Positions 1 through 12,090 of a stretch of DNA of 64,000 nt are shown here, one piece after another. Where the stretch lies: the NCBI RefSeq assembly GCF_963662255.1, contig NC_085047.1:55240006-55304005 (forward strand), in the 5' to 3' direction. The DNA is from Cinclus cinclus. Its lineage: Eukaryota > Chordata > Aves > Passeriformes > Cinclidae. Numbering within the stretch: the first letter of the stretch is position 1; every line of letters starts with the position of its first letter. A program made the position numbers and the translations under genes. Under the pieces are notes generated by a model. That model worked only from the letters and a program-made list of their open reading frames with translations. It did not search any database and was not told where the DNA came from.

Positions 1-3000
1 TAAGCATGGAGAAAGCACAATACTCACATTGCATAGCTCTTCAGAGTCAATGGAGATGTAAAAAAACCAAAGGGAGTCACAGCCAATAATGACAGGAGAA
101 GAAGGATAAGAACAAGTGGACACAGTGGGAGAAGAGGAAAGCATGACTGGGACATGTGGTTCAGTCTAGGGTAAATGGCAAGGCTATGCAATTCCTGAAT
201 TTCCTCTGGGATCAATCCCAGTTAATTTACTTTAAAGAAGCTCTTTTCATTTCAGAGTAGTTATTTTGGTGCCCATCCTTGTGCATTAAGTATTATGGCC
301 TTTTCATTAAGAATGTGCACAAATTTCACTCTGTAGTGGCATTCATGTCAGGCTGGAGTGCTGGCAGCAGGTTAACTTCAACCTCACAAGAAAAGCATTG
401 CTTATTTTCAGTCCCACTGTAGGGTGAAGAAAATATATAGTCCCTTCCATTGGTTTGCTTCTGAAATAAAACTAAAAGACATTAATGTAAACTGTGTAAT
501 ACAAAATCTTTAACTTAATTAATTCTCCTTCACTAACTTGAATTTTTAGGCACTTTTCCTTAGAGCAGGATAAATTTAAAAACCTACTTCTGAACTCATT
601 AAGGCCAGTATAAATAAGGAGTAACGGCTCAGGCTAATGGTAATACACTTGTGTATAAATTAGGAAAACCAGATTTAGTTCCACTCTGTTTCATGTTGTA
701 CTATGTCTCGTTTCACTCTGTCCTCACGGTTGCATTTCAAGAGGTGCTGCTGTGCCTTGCACACTTGCACAATAAGTAAAACTATTAAATAAACAGGGAT
801 ACAGCAAAAATATGAAGCTTCAGAATATTCAGGAAATCATCATTTCCTGGAGCTGAATAAACATTTTAGAAAAAACTCACCCAGCAGGAAATGAAGCTAT
901 CTGAAGTGGCCAGTAGGTTCAGGGGATGTGGAAAGGGGTTTGTTCAGAGGCGTTAAATAAACAGAGCAAAATGCCTTGGAAAATAGTTCCATTTATTTGC
1001 TTTCTGGGCTAACAATGTTCATTTTACATTCAGCCTTCAACACAAGAGACACAAACGGGCCCCATGCAAGATTACCACGCTGATACACAGCACTCCTGGT
1101 TCTGCAGGCATCCTGAACTGATAGCTAAAGGAGATCTCACCTCCTTGCTCCACTCCTGAGTACAATACCTGTGCATATTAAGAATTAGGCAAGTTAAATA
1201 TTCTCAAAATGGCCATTTCCTTGCTCTCAAGCCTAACAGGTCTGCTTATCCCTTGGCCTACTGACTTCCAAGTCACAGGATACAATACAACCATATATTG
1301 ATAGAAAAGCCTGTGGCACCTCAAAACCCACTAACTAGGAGATGACATCAAGCCTTGAGTCTGAAGATCAGTGGCACGAAAGGGAAGAATGCAAATCATG
1401 ACTTTCTTGCTTAGATCTTTACAGTTCTGTCTCAATACATCAGTGAAGCTGACACAGAATTTCACAAACGCTGACTGGAATATCACAGAATACAAGCACT
1501 TTGCTGCATTTTTAAGCTCTACCCATGCCTCAGGAAAAGAGGTATTTCAGTCCAGTCCTTGAGCCAGAGTCAGGTGGTGAGCGCAGACTATAAAGTTTTC
1601 TTCTTTTTCTCCCACTGTTCTCTCTCCTTCCCTTAAATTCTGGTGAGTTTTAACTCCCCACCATGACACTGTGGAGAGAAATAGGTGGTCTTGAACCCTC
1701 TGAGTGCTCTTGACTCAGACACCAAGCTTTTCTATGCTTTCTACATGGGTGTCATTCCTATACCCCAATAAAATCAATAGGTTGGACGGAATTAAGACAG
1801 TTAACATGCATAAGGATATTGACTGGAGAGAAAAAATGTGTTCACAACTTTATGTGCCAAAACAGTTTAGTAAATGTGTCCTTATTTTCCATACACCTCA
1901 GTTGCTGGTGTGTAAGATTGAGGCTGTAACCCCTTTATGCCTGTGGAAGCCATGAGTACTTGTGGCACAAGAGCTGTGTTTTCCTGTCCAGCTACACAAT
2001 GCTTGGCACCATGGGTTCCTAGAATTACTTGTTAATAAAATATTAACAGTAACAATGCCATCTGGACCTGCATCTTACTGCTGCTCTGAGGTCTGAGAGA
2101 GCCTCAAGGAATTTTCAAGGAATATGCTTCATTAATGAAGTTGACATTCATGGAGCTTCCGGAGAAAAGATGAAAATGTGGACATGAGAAGAAAAACAGG
2201 AGAGCCCTGAGAAATTAAGAGGAAGGGCAGAGAAAATGGAGGAGGCAGTGGAGGAACGCAGTGAAGGAAGAACTAATGCGTGAAGAAAAAATTACAGCAA
2301 AAGAAGCCAGAAAATATATATTAGGAATTTTGAGAAGAAGCAGGAGTAAGATCTGGATGGATGAGAGAAAGTGGACCAAGAGAGTGGGGGGGAAAAGTTC
2401 CAGCGGATCTGATAGCAGAGCTCTGATGAGGTTTCACACATTTCAAACTAGAAATATGGGCCCCTCCCCAACAAAACTGGCCTTCCACTGCCAGCAAAAT
2501 CGTTTCCACAGCTGAGACTGCAGTGCCAGCAAATGTCTGCAATCAGCCCATCCAGGTGTTCTGTGATACAGGCTGCACCAGACTCACCCCATCATAGCAA
2601 TGGGAATAAATCTGAGGGCCAGGAATTGGGCTTGGCTGCCGCTGTGCAGAAATCAGAACGTAAACAGCCAAAAAAGACGCATTTAAGGTATAACTCAAAA
2701 AAAATAAGAAACAGACCTTTTGATAGCAGACATGCTAACAAATCAAGTTCATGGAATAAGAGCCAGCTATCCTGCAGGAGGGACAAGGACTCTGGACACT
2801 GTTGTATGAGTCTGATATGCCAGTTTGCAGGCATTCCATCTATTTCACTTTTTAAACTGGACTTACACAGGCAAGCTATCCTGTCTGAGCTTTTAACAGG
2901 TATTGTATGAACTACACAGCCTGCAGAGATTCAAAACCTCATCGGTTTTCAGCCTCTTGCATCCCAGTGAACACCAGCATGACTTCTGTGGTGGACCCTT

Positions 3001-4793
3001 GGTCTCAGCAGGCGAGTGCAGCAGTGTCAGTGGTGGCTACACCATCACCACCACCAGACTGTGGCACTGTTTCATGTTGTCTCAGGGGAGCCAAAGGCAG
3101 GGCACTCAGTACTGTTTGTTCCACAGTTAGCTGCACGGACTTTGGGGGAATTGTTAATACAGTCAGTTCAAATAAGAGCATGACAATTTGGTCTGTTGGA
3201 AAAGAGAGACACTATGACCCAGATCTCTTTTTTCAACTCCAACACATTGAGTGCATTATATAGCAAGGGGTAGGCGAGATTTTCTATAAACAAAATAGTA
3301 ACCCAAATCCCAGTGAATACCTTCTCATGGATCTGTACCAGCAAACAATAAAATTAAGCTGGAAGGTGCTCTCTGGGGCACCATATCCAACTCACTGCTG
3401 CTGGAAGCAACCACGTCATAGAGTCTCCTCATAACCATTAATTCCTTTTTTTTTCTTTTTTTATTAGGGCATCAGGGTGTTATCTATTTAACTATGTCAA
3501 ATATTCATCTTTTCATCACTGCAACACAGACGCTTTTGTGAAGGAATCCAGTTCTTGGACCGGAGAGGGAACAATATGGCTGTTCATGCGTCAGCTTGCC
3601 TTGGCCTCTGTCTGGTCTTTGTTTGCACAGGACTTGAATGTTCACAACATATATTTAAACTCACAATCAAACCCTGATATGATTCAAATTTATGGGAGTG
3701 TTCCACACTAGAAAAACTGAACCAAAGCCTTGCTCTGCTGGAAGAAGATCATTTTAAAGATAACCACCCACTTTCCCGGGAGGCTTTCTGCAATCAACAG
3801 CTGAATGACTCTGAGTGAGTGGAACCCGGCTCACATATGGTGCTCAGCATGTGACTGGCAAGATCCCTGCCCTCGTGTTACATGGGACATGGGAAAGCTA
3901 CCACATCAGGAGATGGTGTTTTCCCCAGCACCCCACAGCATTCCACGTTACGCTTAGGCTGTCCTCCCACTGCTAGCCCCTTGCCTGGGCTGGGCTCCAC
4001 TTCAAGTGCGAGGGAAGAGACCCAGGAAACTTTTCACTATTGCTCTGCCTTGAATTCTTCATTGCAAACTCTCCTGGAAAAATACCCTTCTGCAGTTACA
4101 TCAGCACTCTGACAAGACTGAAAGTTTCCAGTGGCACCCAGAGGGGGTTAATTTAAGCAAACTGTTGGGCAGTTTTAGAGGAGCACCAGGAAGGGCTGAG
4201 TCTTGAGCAGCTTCACTTTATATTTTCCCAGCCCATTCCCTAAAACGTCTGCAGCAAGGAGCCATGGATGCAAATTGGTTCTGTCAGCTGCTTAATGTGT
4301 TTGAGGATGGTGCAAATAAGAGGTAACCAAATCCCCTTTGCCTGTATTCAAATCTGCATGCAAAGTCAGGAAAGACACCAACTGGACACTGATTTTGCAG
4401 CCATCATGATTTCAGGTTCCCTTTGACTGCACTCACAGCCCTTCAGTGCTGACAGCAGCCCCCTTGTCTGCGTGAGGCAGAGCAAAAAAGGATGGTCTAC
4501 TGATCCCTTCCAAAGCAGGAGGCTAGCAATCTCTCTCTTTGAAAGACCAAATCACAGGCAATGCAAAAGGGAGCCACCTGTCTCCTGAGGAAGCTCAAAT
4601 CCACAGTAAAGGAGAGAAATGAATAAAGGAAAACTTGCCATGAACTTCCAAATGAATTATATGCCTCCTGGAAAGAAGACAGTAAATTTCTTATGGTAAA
4701 TCATTAGTCAAAAAACACATTTCAGGTTGGCTGATCATTCTCTGAAGTTTGAACAAATTCAGTAAACTGGTTTTGCCAAAGCAAATTAAGACT
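1..4793. other. Gene-free stretch, non-coding DNA
   Basis: I see no gene here. The DNA is AT-rich with few CpGs, and reading frames are short and unlike known proteins. It holds a polypyrimidine run at about 1596-1636, a purine-rich patch at about 2160-2400 and a T-rich run at about 3445-3465. A possible CR1 scrap near 3353 is listed separately. The 125- and 118-codon open frames near 2533-3263 overlap in different frames and show no coding bias that I can see. Confidence 0.6.
3353..3440 (-). mobile_element. Possible CR1 LINE 3'-end scrap
   Basis: The text around 3357-3410 (aagctggaaggtgctctctg, then a 'ccaactcactgctg'-like stretch) loosely resembles the antisense 3' end of CR1, where a 'gctggaaaagacctctaagatcatc' type phrase is usual. 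The match is short and decayed, and no terminal octamer repeat is visible. It could be chance similarity. Confidence 0.25.
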
Positions 4794-4819
4794 GGGGGGG
4801 GAGAGGGGTAGAGGGGGGG
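4794..4819 (+). repeat. G-rich tract with G-quadruplex potential
   Basis: Runs of 8, 4 and 7 guanines are separated by AGA and TAGA spacers. Splitting the 8-G run gives four G-tracts of at least three with short loops, which satisfies the usual G-quadruplex pattern on the + strand. The surroundings are AT-rich, so the patch stands out. No gene lies beside it to suggest a promoter role. Confidence 0.6.
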
Positions 4820-4915
4820 TGTGTTTAATCTATCAGAAACAGTTTGTTTAGACACTTACTGAGCACAAGCCCTTCACATTTTGAAATATTTAACTTTCTG
4901 GGTACTTGCAATCAA

Positions 4916-4945
4916 GGTCATGTAAATAAAGGTCATGTAAATAAA
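4916..4945 (+). repeat. 15-bp exact tandem duplication with nuclear-receptor and forkhead-like motifs
   Basis: The unit GGTCATGTAAATAAA occurs twice in tandem without mismatch. The first copy is preceded by TCAA, so 4912-4920 reads TCAAGGTCA, the extended half-site bound by ERR/SF-1 type orphan receptors. Each unit also holds GTAAATA, which fits the forkhead core RTAAAYA. The duplication is seen directly. Binding and enhancer activity are inferred. Confidence 0.7.
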
Positions 4946-7900
4946 ATTGGTGGTATCCAATGAAACAAAATTAATACCCTCAGCTAAAAAATTGAAGATG
5001 TAGATTTGATTTCTTCCTGTGGCTCAAGGAGCTGCACTTACAATCCAGAAAACTCCACTTCCCATTAGTCAGTGCTGGTGTTTCTGCTCTCCTGGATCAT
5101 TGTGGATGGTGCTGCAGAGTCTGCAATTTAAGTGTCCTTCCTGATTAAAAGGACTGGATTGAACTAAAGCCCTCTACCCCTTTGGAGGACAGTAGTCACC
5201 CTAGCCAGTTGTTGGCCCCTCTCAGGTTTTCCCAGTGCTCTGCCAATACCCCACGTGTGCGGCTCAGGACGGTCCAAGGAGGAGAGCACTGCCAGGAGGG
5301 GAGGATGAGGCCAGGAGCAGAACTGGCAGAGCTGCCTGCAGCAGCACATCGTACACTTCCTTGCAATATGGACAGAGGAGTAACCAGGGTTTCCTTTCAA
5401 GTAAAAGAGAACTAGAAGCTGCTGACAACTTTATTAATTTAATTTGCTTGGCTTTTATCTCAGAAGTCCAAGCAACAACTTTCCATTATTTTTACCCCAA
5501 AGTTTGAGGGGTTTTTTTAACCTCTTTTCTTATGGCAAATTAAAAGTCCTGATGTTGGGAGAGTAGAACATGATCTGCATTTTAGTTATTTAATTCAATT
5601 ACTTTGCAGATCAGGAACAAACGTATAACTTGGTTAATTACCCAATCCCTCCTTGCTCTCCTCATTTGACCCATTTCCACTTTATTTAGATGTCTGGGTA
5701 AAACAGACTGTTTTATTTCCAAATCATCCCAGTAGCAGTTGTCTTTTTACTTTGGATAAGGCACAAAGGAGGCCTAATTGCTCACCCAATCCATGGAAAA
5801 AACTTAAACTTACTAGCATGTAACTTCCAAATTAATTTCATACATCACGGTCTGCATTTCCAGTAAATAGAGTGGAAAATAAAGAATGAATTTGTTTGTC
5901 ATAAAAAGATTAAAAACCCAACAAAATTTTCCAATTTAATGTTTTCTAACATGCTTCATTGTATAGCTGAGGGAGGAATCAGCTGAATTTCCCTCATGCC
6001 TTATCATATGATCAGGAGGCAGCAACTGCAGGTACAGTTCTGTGAGGCAACTCTTTGAAGTCAAAAGTCAAAAAGACTTTCAGGGGTTTAAATGTCTTTT
6101 TAATGTGGTCTCTTTTCTGTGTGGAGTGCAGTCCACACTTAAAGGGCTTTCTATCTGCCTGTGAGAAGTGCCTTTCTTGAAACCAATTTTTCAACTCTGC
6201 TCTGCAAACTCTGTGCAAAAGCTGAGACCACTCAGTAGATCTTCACATGCTTCAGTGTGTGTTCATCTTAACCATGGTTCTGCGAGGTCACAAAACCAAC
6301 AGAAGATTAGTCTGGATCAGATAATGTAGGTCACAGTCTAAAGGCTGAATGCAAATACCTATTATGAAAGTAACAAAAAATTTCTTTTTCTCCTTATTCC
6401 TTTTAAAGTCAAGGATATCTTCTTTACACTGAATTGATTCTACTTTTCACAGGGCAACCTCGTTGTATTTTAATTTGGGGCCATCACTCAGTGAGGCATG
6501 TCCCAGGCAGGTAGCAAGCTTGCGGATGTCAGGTAGGACCAAGTCCTTGTGTCCCTCCAAACACAGACTGCAACCCTCAGTTTGCAGGACAGGCATCATT
6601 ACACTCCAAAAAGTGCCTTCTCAGGGAAATATTAGTAGGCATTGCCTCAAAAAGGGCAAAGGGCAACATGGTAAAGTTTGCTGCCCTCTCTTATCATGAC
6701 TTGTCTGGTAGGAGCTCCCTCAGGTTCACAGTGCTTTTGGGTAAGGCTTGGTCTTTCCTCCATGGCACCACAGCTGGGAGACAGCTGTCTTGCGCCAAAA
6801 CACCCCCTGCAATGTGCTGGGCACCATCAGTGAGGCCCATCATGGTTATGGAAATCAGGTGGCTGCATACCCCTCCTTTGAGCTTTGAGCAACAGTGGAA
6901 AGAGTGGGTCTGGAACCCCCCCTTTCTCCCCTTTCTCACTGACCTTCCTTCCCAGTGTAACCATTCAGGCTGCAGTGCACCCCCAGACTGCAAGGGGGAA
7001 AAGATAGAAAAAAAAAAAAAGAAAGAAAAAAAATCCAAACACTTTCTGGAACATTTCAGTTTTCATAGTCTTGTCACCCAGACTGAGTGCAACAGTCAGA
7101 GTAATTATGCAACCTTTTAAAATATCACAGTGACATATGAGGTAATGCCACTTTCTACTCAGGCTCTGTTGGGAGCTGCTAGGCTGAGCCCTGCCATCAG
7201 CAGTGTTTGGAGCAAGCACTCATACACCTTCATTTTCACAGGGAAACAGGAGTTCCCAGGGCCCAGACAGGATGTCATGGCACAGAAACACCCCTCTGAT
7301 GTGAAAGTCCCCTTCATTTCTGAATGACTGTTTGATGAAAAGAGGAGTTGTTGTAATTCTGATCTGGGAAGATAAAGTATTTATTATCTGAATAGTTATG
7401 GATCAAGCTGGCTGAGATCAGCTATGAGAGTGTGTTAAGCCATAGAGAAACATGGAATGAAGCTAGAGCTGTAACATTTTTATAGCCTGATTGCTAACCC
7501 CTCTCCACAGATTTTGCCTAAAGTCACCTAGAGTCTCTGAGAAAGCAAACAACATGTTTTCTTTTACTAGACCCGTTAGTTGTTATTTTAGCATTTATTT
7601 CACAGTGAGCACATGGAACAAGCAAAGCGTGACTAATCCTACAACCTTTTCTTCTACTCCATGCAACACAGCAAGCCCATCACATCACCCTGGACTGTAG
7701 AGGAATGAGAAACTGCCCATTCCACCCCACCCCACTTGCAGTGGGTGGGAGCCCATCACCCTCATAATTTCTTTCTCACTGAATATTTCTTCAAATGTGG
7801 CCTAGACCTGAAGCTTATATGAAGTGCTGAGGAATAGTCATGTTTGGGGCATGGATCAGAGGACCTAGCAGGAATGTTTGGTCCTTCCTCTACACAGTCT

Positions 7901-8404
7901 GCTTCAGTGAACAAGGTCTTTGTCCTATGCAAAAATGTCAGACGTGTTTAGGCTCTCATAAACAGCTCCAAGACTCAGCCTGTGCCTACACCTGAGCATA
8001 TGTTTGCACATAGACAGAGAAGCCTGCATCAGGAAAAGGAAAGACTCATGATAAATAGACAACGCTGATGTGTCTGGGGATACTGAGGAGCTGTGCTCCA
8101 TGAAGTCCCTGTTCCCCCAAGGAAACACAATACTTTTGGGTTGAAGAGGACAGACTTGATTATTTACGTGATATGTAATTCCTCCGCCTCAATATCTCCA
8201 TGGAGAAGAGATGTCCTTGGGGAGGACTGCCTCTTTGGGTCTGCAGTAAGAGAAAAAAGTATTTTTTAAAACAAGTGACCAAGAGGATCCAGGTGGCTAA
8301 AAGATAGTCACTCTTTCCTTGGTTCTTAAAAAAAAAAAAATGAAGGAGCAAGTCTTCAGGCAGGACATTTCACTGCAAGTGAAAGGAAAGACAGCAACTG
8401 TGAA
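4946..8404. other. Gene-free stretch with short homopurine tracts
   Basis: No gene is recognised. A moderately GC-rich patch lies at about 5165-5400, with overlapping chance frames on both strands. An A-rich purine tract runs at about 7007-7033, a CCACCC...GGGTGG inverted repeat sits near 7720-7748, and a 13-A run sits at 8328-8340. The 150-codon frame at 6668-7120 reads through the A-rich tract as a lysine run and is not protein-like. Confidence 0.55.
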
Positions 8405-9066
8405 CAGCTAACATGGATTAACAAAAGTTGAACTCATCAATAACCTGGACAGGGGAGTGTAACAAGCCCTCAGTGAGTCTCTTTGATGACACCAAACTGG
8501 GAGGAGCAGCTGATACACTGGATGTCACCCAAGGACCCAGGTGAACTGGAGAAATGGGTCAGAAGGAGCTTCACAAAATGATACAAAGACAAATGCAAAA
8601 TCCTGTACCTGGTTAGGATCCACCCACCATGTTCAGCACAGACTGGAGTCAACCAGCTGGGGCGGTGCTTTGTGGATATGGATCTCGCTGATCCCGGCTG
8701 TGGGAACGAGAGCTGGGCACATACTGAGCTGTATGAGCAGAAGTGTACACAGCGTTCTGAGGAAAGTGGTTATTCCTCTCTTCTCAGGACCTGTGAAGAT
8801 ACATCTGGAATAGTGAAATAGTGTGTCCCAATTTGGGCCCTGATCAAAAGTAAGGAAAAATTTTTTGCAGTGATGGTGGTTGAACACTGGCACAAGTTGC
8901 CCACAGAAATCGTGACATCTCCATCCCTAGAGGTACTCAAAATGCAACTGGACAAGACTGAGCAACCTGATCTAACTTCAAAGCTAGCTTTGCTTTCTGC
9001 TGAAGGCTGGACTACAAGACCGCCAGAGATCCAGCCTGAATTTTTCCACAATTCTATGATTTATGA
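8405..9066 (+). mobile_element. CR1 LINE fragment, 3' part of ORF2 plus 3' UTR
   Basis: This is the longest transposon remnant in the window. At 8478-8510 it carries the decayed CR1 phrase for 'tttgatgacaccaaactggg', from the end of the reverse transcriptase ORF. Next come the 'caaatgcaaaatcctgtacctgg' block (8588-8612) and the 'gaggaaagtggttattcctctct' to 'acatctggaatagtg' block (8757-8816). The 3' UTR follows, with 'gaacactggcacaagttgcc' (8881-8900) and the closing 'ttctatgattta' (9052-9063). Several internal segments are missing and stops interrupt the frame, so it is a dead 5'-truncated copy. CR1 is the dominant LINE of birds and other reptiles. It codes for no working protein here. Confidence 0.85.
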
Positions 9067-11830
9067 TAGCTCTCAGCAAATTCTGTGCCATTATGTTGCT
9101 GAAAAAACTGTCTATACTTTTACAAGGGGAATGTTTCAAGCAGTATCAGCACTTCCTATTAAAATTTTGGCAAACACATATGTCAATATTTTTAAAATGT
9201 GATTGAACATTGCTGCTTTAATTTTTTCCACTACTTTCAGGAAGAAAACTGATTGTTAGTAAACATGAATTTTCTAAAATTATATCATAAAAATTCTGGC
9301 AAAACCCTCTGGAAATACGTTGTAAAAATAAGCAGAAGAAGTATCAATTTCAGATCATAAGGAGTGGAAAGATCTTCAGAATGTCAAAAATAGTGAAATA
9401 ATTTAACTACCTCTGTAATTTCTATAATGCAATAAACATATGCATTACCTGCTGGGTAAAAACCATGAAGACATTTTCCATTTGAATTAAGCGAATTCAA
9501 TCCCATAATTTCCATTCTTTGGTGCTCATTTTCCTTAAATTATCTCCTGAAAGAGTTTCTTGGCAAATATGTTCTCTGGAACAATTCACTTTAAATAAAT
9601 GTTGTGCACATTGCAGAAAAAGCAAATTTCACTTTCATAATTGGCCCATGTTCTCACTACAAACTGCAGCACGTGAACAGTAGTACTGCACATAAACTTT
9701 ATGCAGGTCTGGACACATAAGTTTCCAGTAGCAAATATATCTGATTATTTTCTCACAAACATGCAGGCAGATGAGGCTGTCACTTCCTTCTTTGTTTGTG
9801 CTTAGCTATGCCTGCAACACAATGACAGCAATTCCTTCTTCTGATGTTCCTATTGGTGCTGCCAAGAAAAGTAACCACTTTTTATATCAAAAAGCATTGG
9901 TTTTATGGGAGCACCTGGGGAATCTAACATGCCATCTACCTGAGAAACCAAGAAAGCTCTAAAATATCAGAGCTGGCACAGTCTGCAGCCTTTCCACCTG
10001 CATTACTTTGTGGGCTTCCTCAAAGTGGTGTTAAGACCTCGAGCAACCTAACAGAACTAAATTGTCATGATCCTAAGGAGCCTTGTAAACTGATTTATTT
10101 TGTGTGATTGCATCATCTCAGCATTATATGACTGTACTTGGATTTTCTTCTACAGAGCTCCAGATCTTGGGCTGAAGTAATGTCCAAGAGACGGCTGAGT
10201 GCTCATGCAGTGCATTGCTGGAAAATCTCACTTTGGGAGTAAATTCTGACCAATACTGATCTGAGAACAGACCCATATCCTCAAGATGGAGTTAACAAAA
10301 AACAGATCCACATCCCTTCCACCAAAATCACTGCTTATCAGGCTAGCCAGTATTGTGTCACTGCTCTTCCATTTTCTCTTTGATTGTCCACATCTAAATC
10401 TTACCTCTTCCCTTGTAGTAAAAGATTGTTCTTCATTATTCTGTGTACCAATATACTTCTAGTTATGGATATTAATAAATATGTCAGTAACTATGTAATG
10501 TCAACATCATGTAATTCTTTTAGTAGATAATACTGTAAGGAAAAGAATGGAAATCCTTTCCACTGAACTTATTTAATTCAAATGAAAACACATACATAGA
10601 AGACACAGAATTTATGGCAAAACACACACAAACCTAAACTGGGCTTAGATCTTCAGTCAGCAAGAATGGACTACTGCTGTCATATTTCTTCTTCATTCTG
10701 AATATCAGTATTTTTGAACTTCTTTCCTTAAAAGTATCATATTTGTATTATTACCCAGCTTGTCTTCCTAACTCAGTGTATATTTTTTATTCTTTTTTTT
10801 CCAAATGTTTACAACATATACCAGGCTGCATTAATAAAATTTGGACCTTCCCTAGATTATTAAGAAAGCCAATAATTAAGATACTTTTTAGAAACAATCT
10901 TTGCAACACCTAAAGGCAATCCAAATTGCTCAGTTTTGCAGGCATTTACCCAGATTACATGTTATGTGAAATGTTTTTTTAAAAAAATTGATGCAATTTT
11001 TTGGGTAAAACTTTATTAGACATAAAGAAATGCAGTTCTGAAGTATAAATGCTATTCTTCAGCTTGCTTTAATAAGTATGATGAAGTCAATATGGTTGTG
11101 TTTCCTTTCTCCAGCTGAGACTCTGACCTTCAGTATAACATTTACCTCATTTTCTTCTTCCACTAATTAGTCTAGGCTATAAAAATGGTTTGTCTGGCAA
11201 CATTTAGTCTTGACAAAACAGTGCAGGTTATTGATCATAATATTACTGTCTTCTAGATGTTCAAAGATTATTTTCCTTATCAGATGTTGAGTTTTGGATT
11301 AAAGTACTTTTAAAAATGGTAATTACTAAAAATATTCTCCTTTTTGAGGATTGCTAGTGTTCTTCTCTTCTCATTACAGTCATTTGTCAGTGCTTTCCAG
11401 TTTTTAGAAAGTAACTGCTTGTGATCTGGTAATTCCTTTAGCTTTCTAAGATCTAGTTAATATTTCTTAACCTGTTTGTCTTAACATTAAAGTAACCATA
11501 TGATGGAATTCTGAAAAATTAGCAACATTTAATTATTTTAGAGAAGAACTTTATAAAGGTATTCATGGCCTTGAACTTAAGTTGTCACTAATTGTGTGCT
11601 TGTTGACAATTCATAGTGGGTTGTTTCTTAGGTTTTTAATCTTGACTTCTTTAAAAGTTAAGAATGAGGATTTTATTTACCTAATAGATATATAAAGGAA
11701 TAATTTCTCTTCATAAAGGAAAAAAAAAAAGAGGGAAAGCTTTCATTTTCTTTAACATCAATGACTAATTCACAGGACACACACAAGTCCACCCAGTTTA
11801 CACTTACTCCACACCAATACCAATAAAATT
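9067..11830. other. Gene-free, AT-rich stretch
   Basis: I recognise no gene, repeat family or RNA gene. Base composition becomes strongly AT-rich from about 10400 to 11700, with many TAAT-like motifs and T or A runs (for example 10792-10800 and 10975-10987). This composition fits an intron or gene desert and could hide conserved non-coding elements, but nothing in a single sequence can show that. Confidence 0.55.
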
Positions 11831-11910
11831 CCCTTCCCATTCCATTCCATTCCATTCCATTCCATTCCATTCCATTCCATTCCATTCCATCCCATTCCAT
11901 TCCATTCCCT
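11831..11910. repeat. (CCATT)n pentanucleotide microsatellite
   Basis: About 14 tandem copies of CCATT run from 11837 to 11908 with one T-to-C interruption at 11891. A degenerate CCCTT edge flanks the left, and TTGCC-type units follow on the right until about 11922. It directly abuts an antisense CR1 piece, so it may have grown from the CR1 3'-terminal simple repeat. The frame at 11673-11927 (-) is a translation of this repeat, not a gene. Confidence 0.9.
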
Positions 11911-11924
11911 TGCCTTGCCTTCCA

Positions 11925-12090
11925 CAACTGTCCCAGCCTCTTCTCACGAGAGGTGCTCTAGTCTCTCAGATATTTTTGGGGCCTTTTTCTGGAGTGTCTC
12001 CAGTATGTCCATGTCTCTCTTGTTCTGAGGAGCCCAGGACTGAACCCAGCACTGCAGGTGAATTTCCCCATTCACATCAAAGAGGCCACG
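11925..12090 (-). mobile_element. CR1 LINE fragment, antisense
   Basis: The + strand reads as the complement of CR1. It shows 'cagcctcttctcacgag' and 'gtgctctagtctctcagata', then 'ctccagtatgtccatgtctc', and then 'gaggagcccaggactgaacc' with 'agcactgcaggtg'. These correspond to the well-known CR1 segment around 'ctggactctctccag... gagcccagaactggacacag'. The terminal 3' portion, expected to the left, is absent and replaced by the CCATT microsatellite. The fragment is short and has no coding potential. Confidence 0.85.

Noticed and set aside
2533..3263. 125- and 118-codon frames
   Set aside because: They overlap in different frames, include composition shifts, and resemble no protein family.
6668..7120. 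150-codon open frame (+)
   Set aside because: It reads through an A-rich tract as a lysine run, has an overlapping frame on the minus strand, and shows no domain or codon bias.
8328..8340. Poly-A run as the tail of a processed pseudogene
   Set aside because: No retrocopied exon sequence or target duplication precedes it. It lies just before, not after, the CR1 piece.
11837..11908. Pericentromeric-type satellite (CATTC/GGAAT)
   Set aside because: The unit matches that satellite motif, but the array is only about 14 copies and sits beside a CR1 fragment, so it is an ordinary microsatellite.
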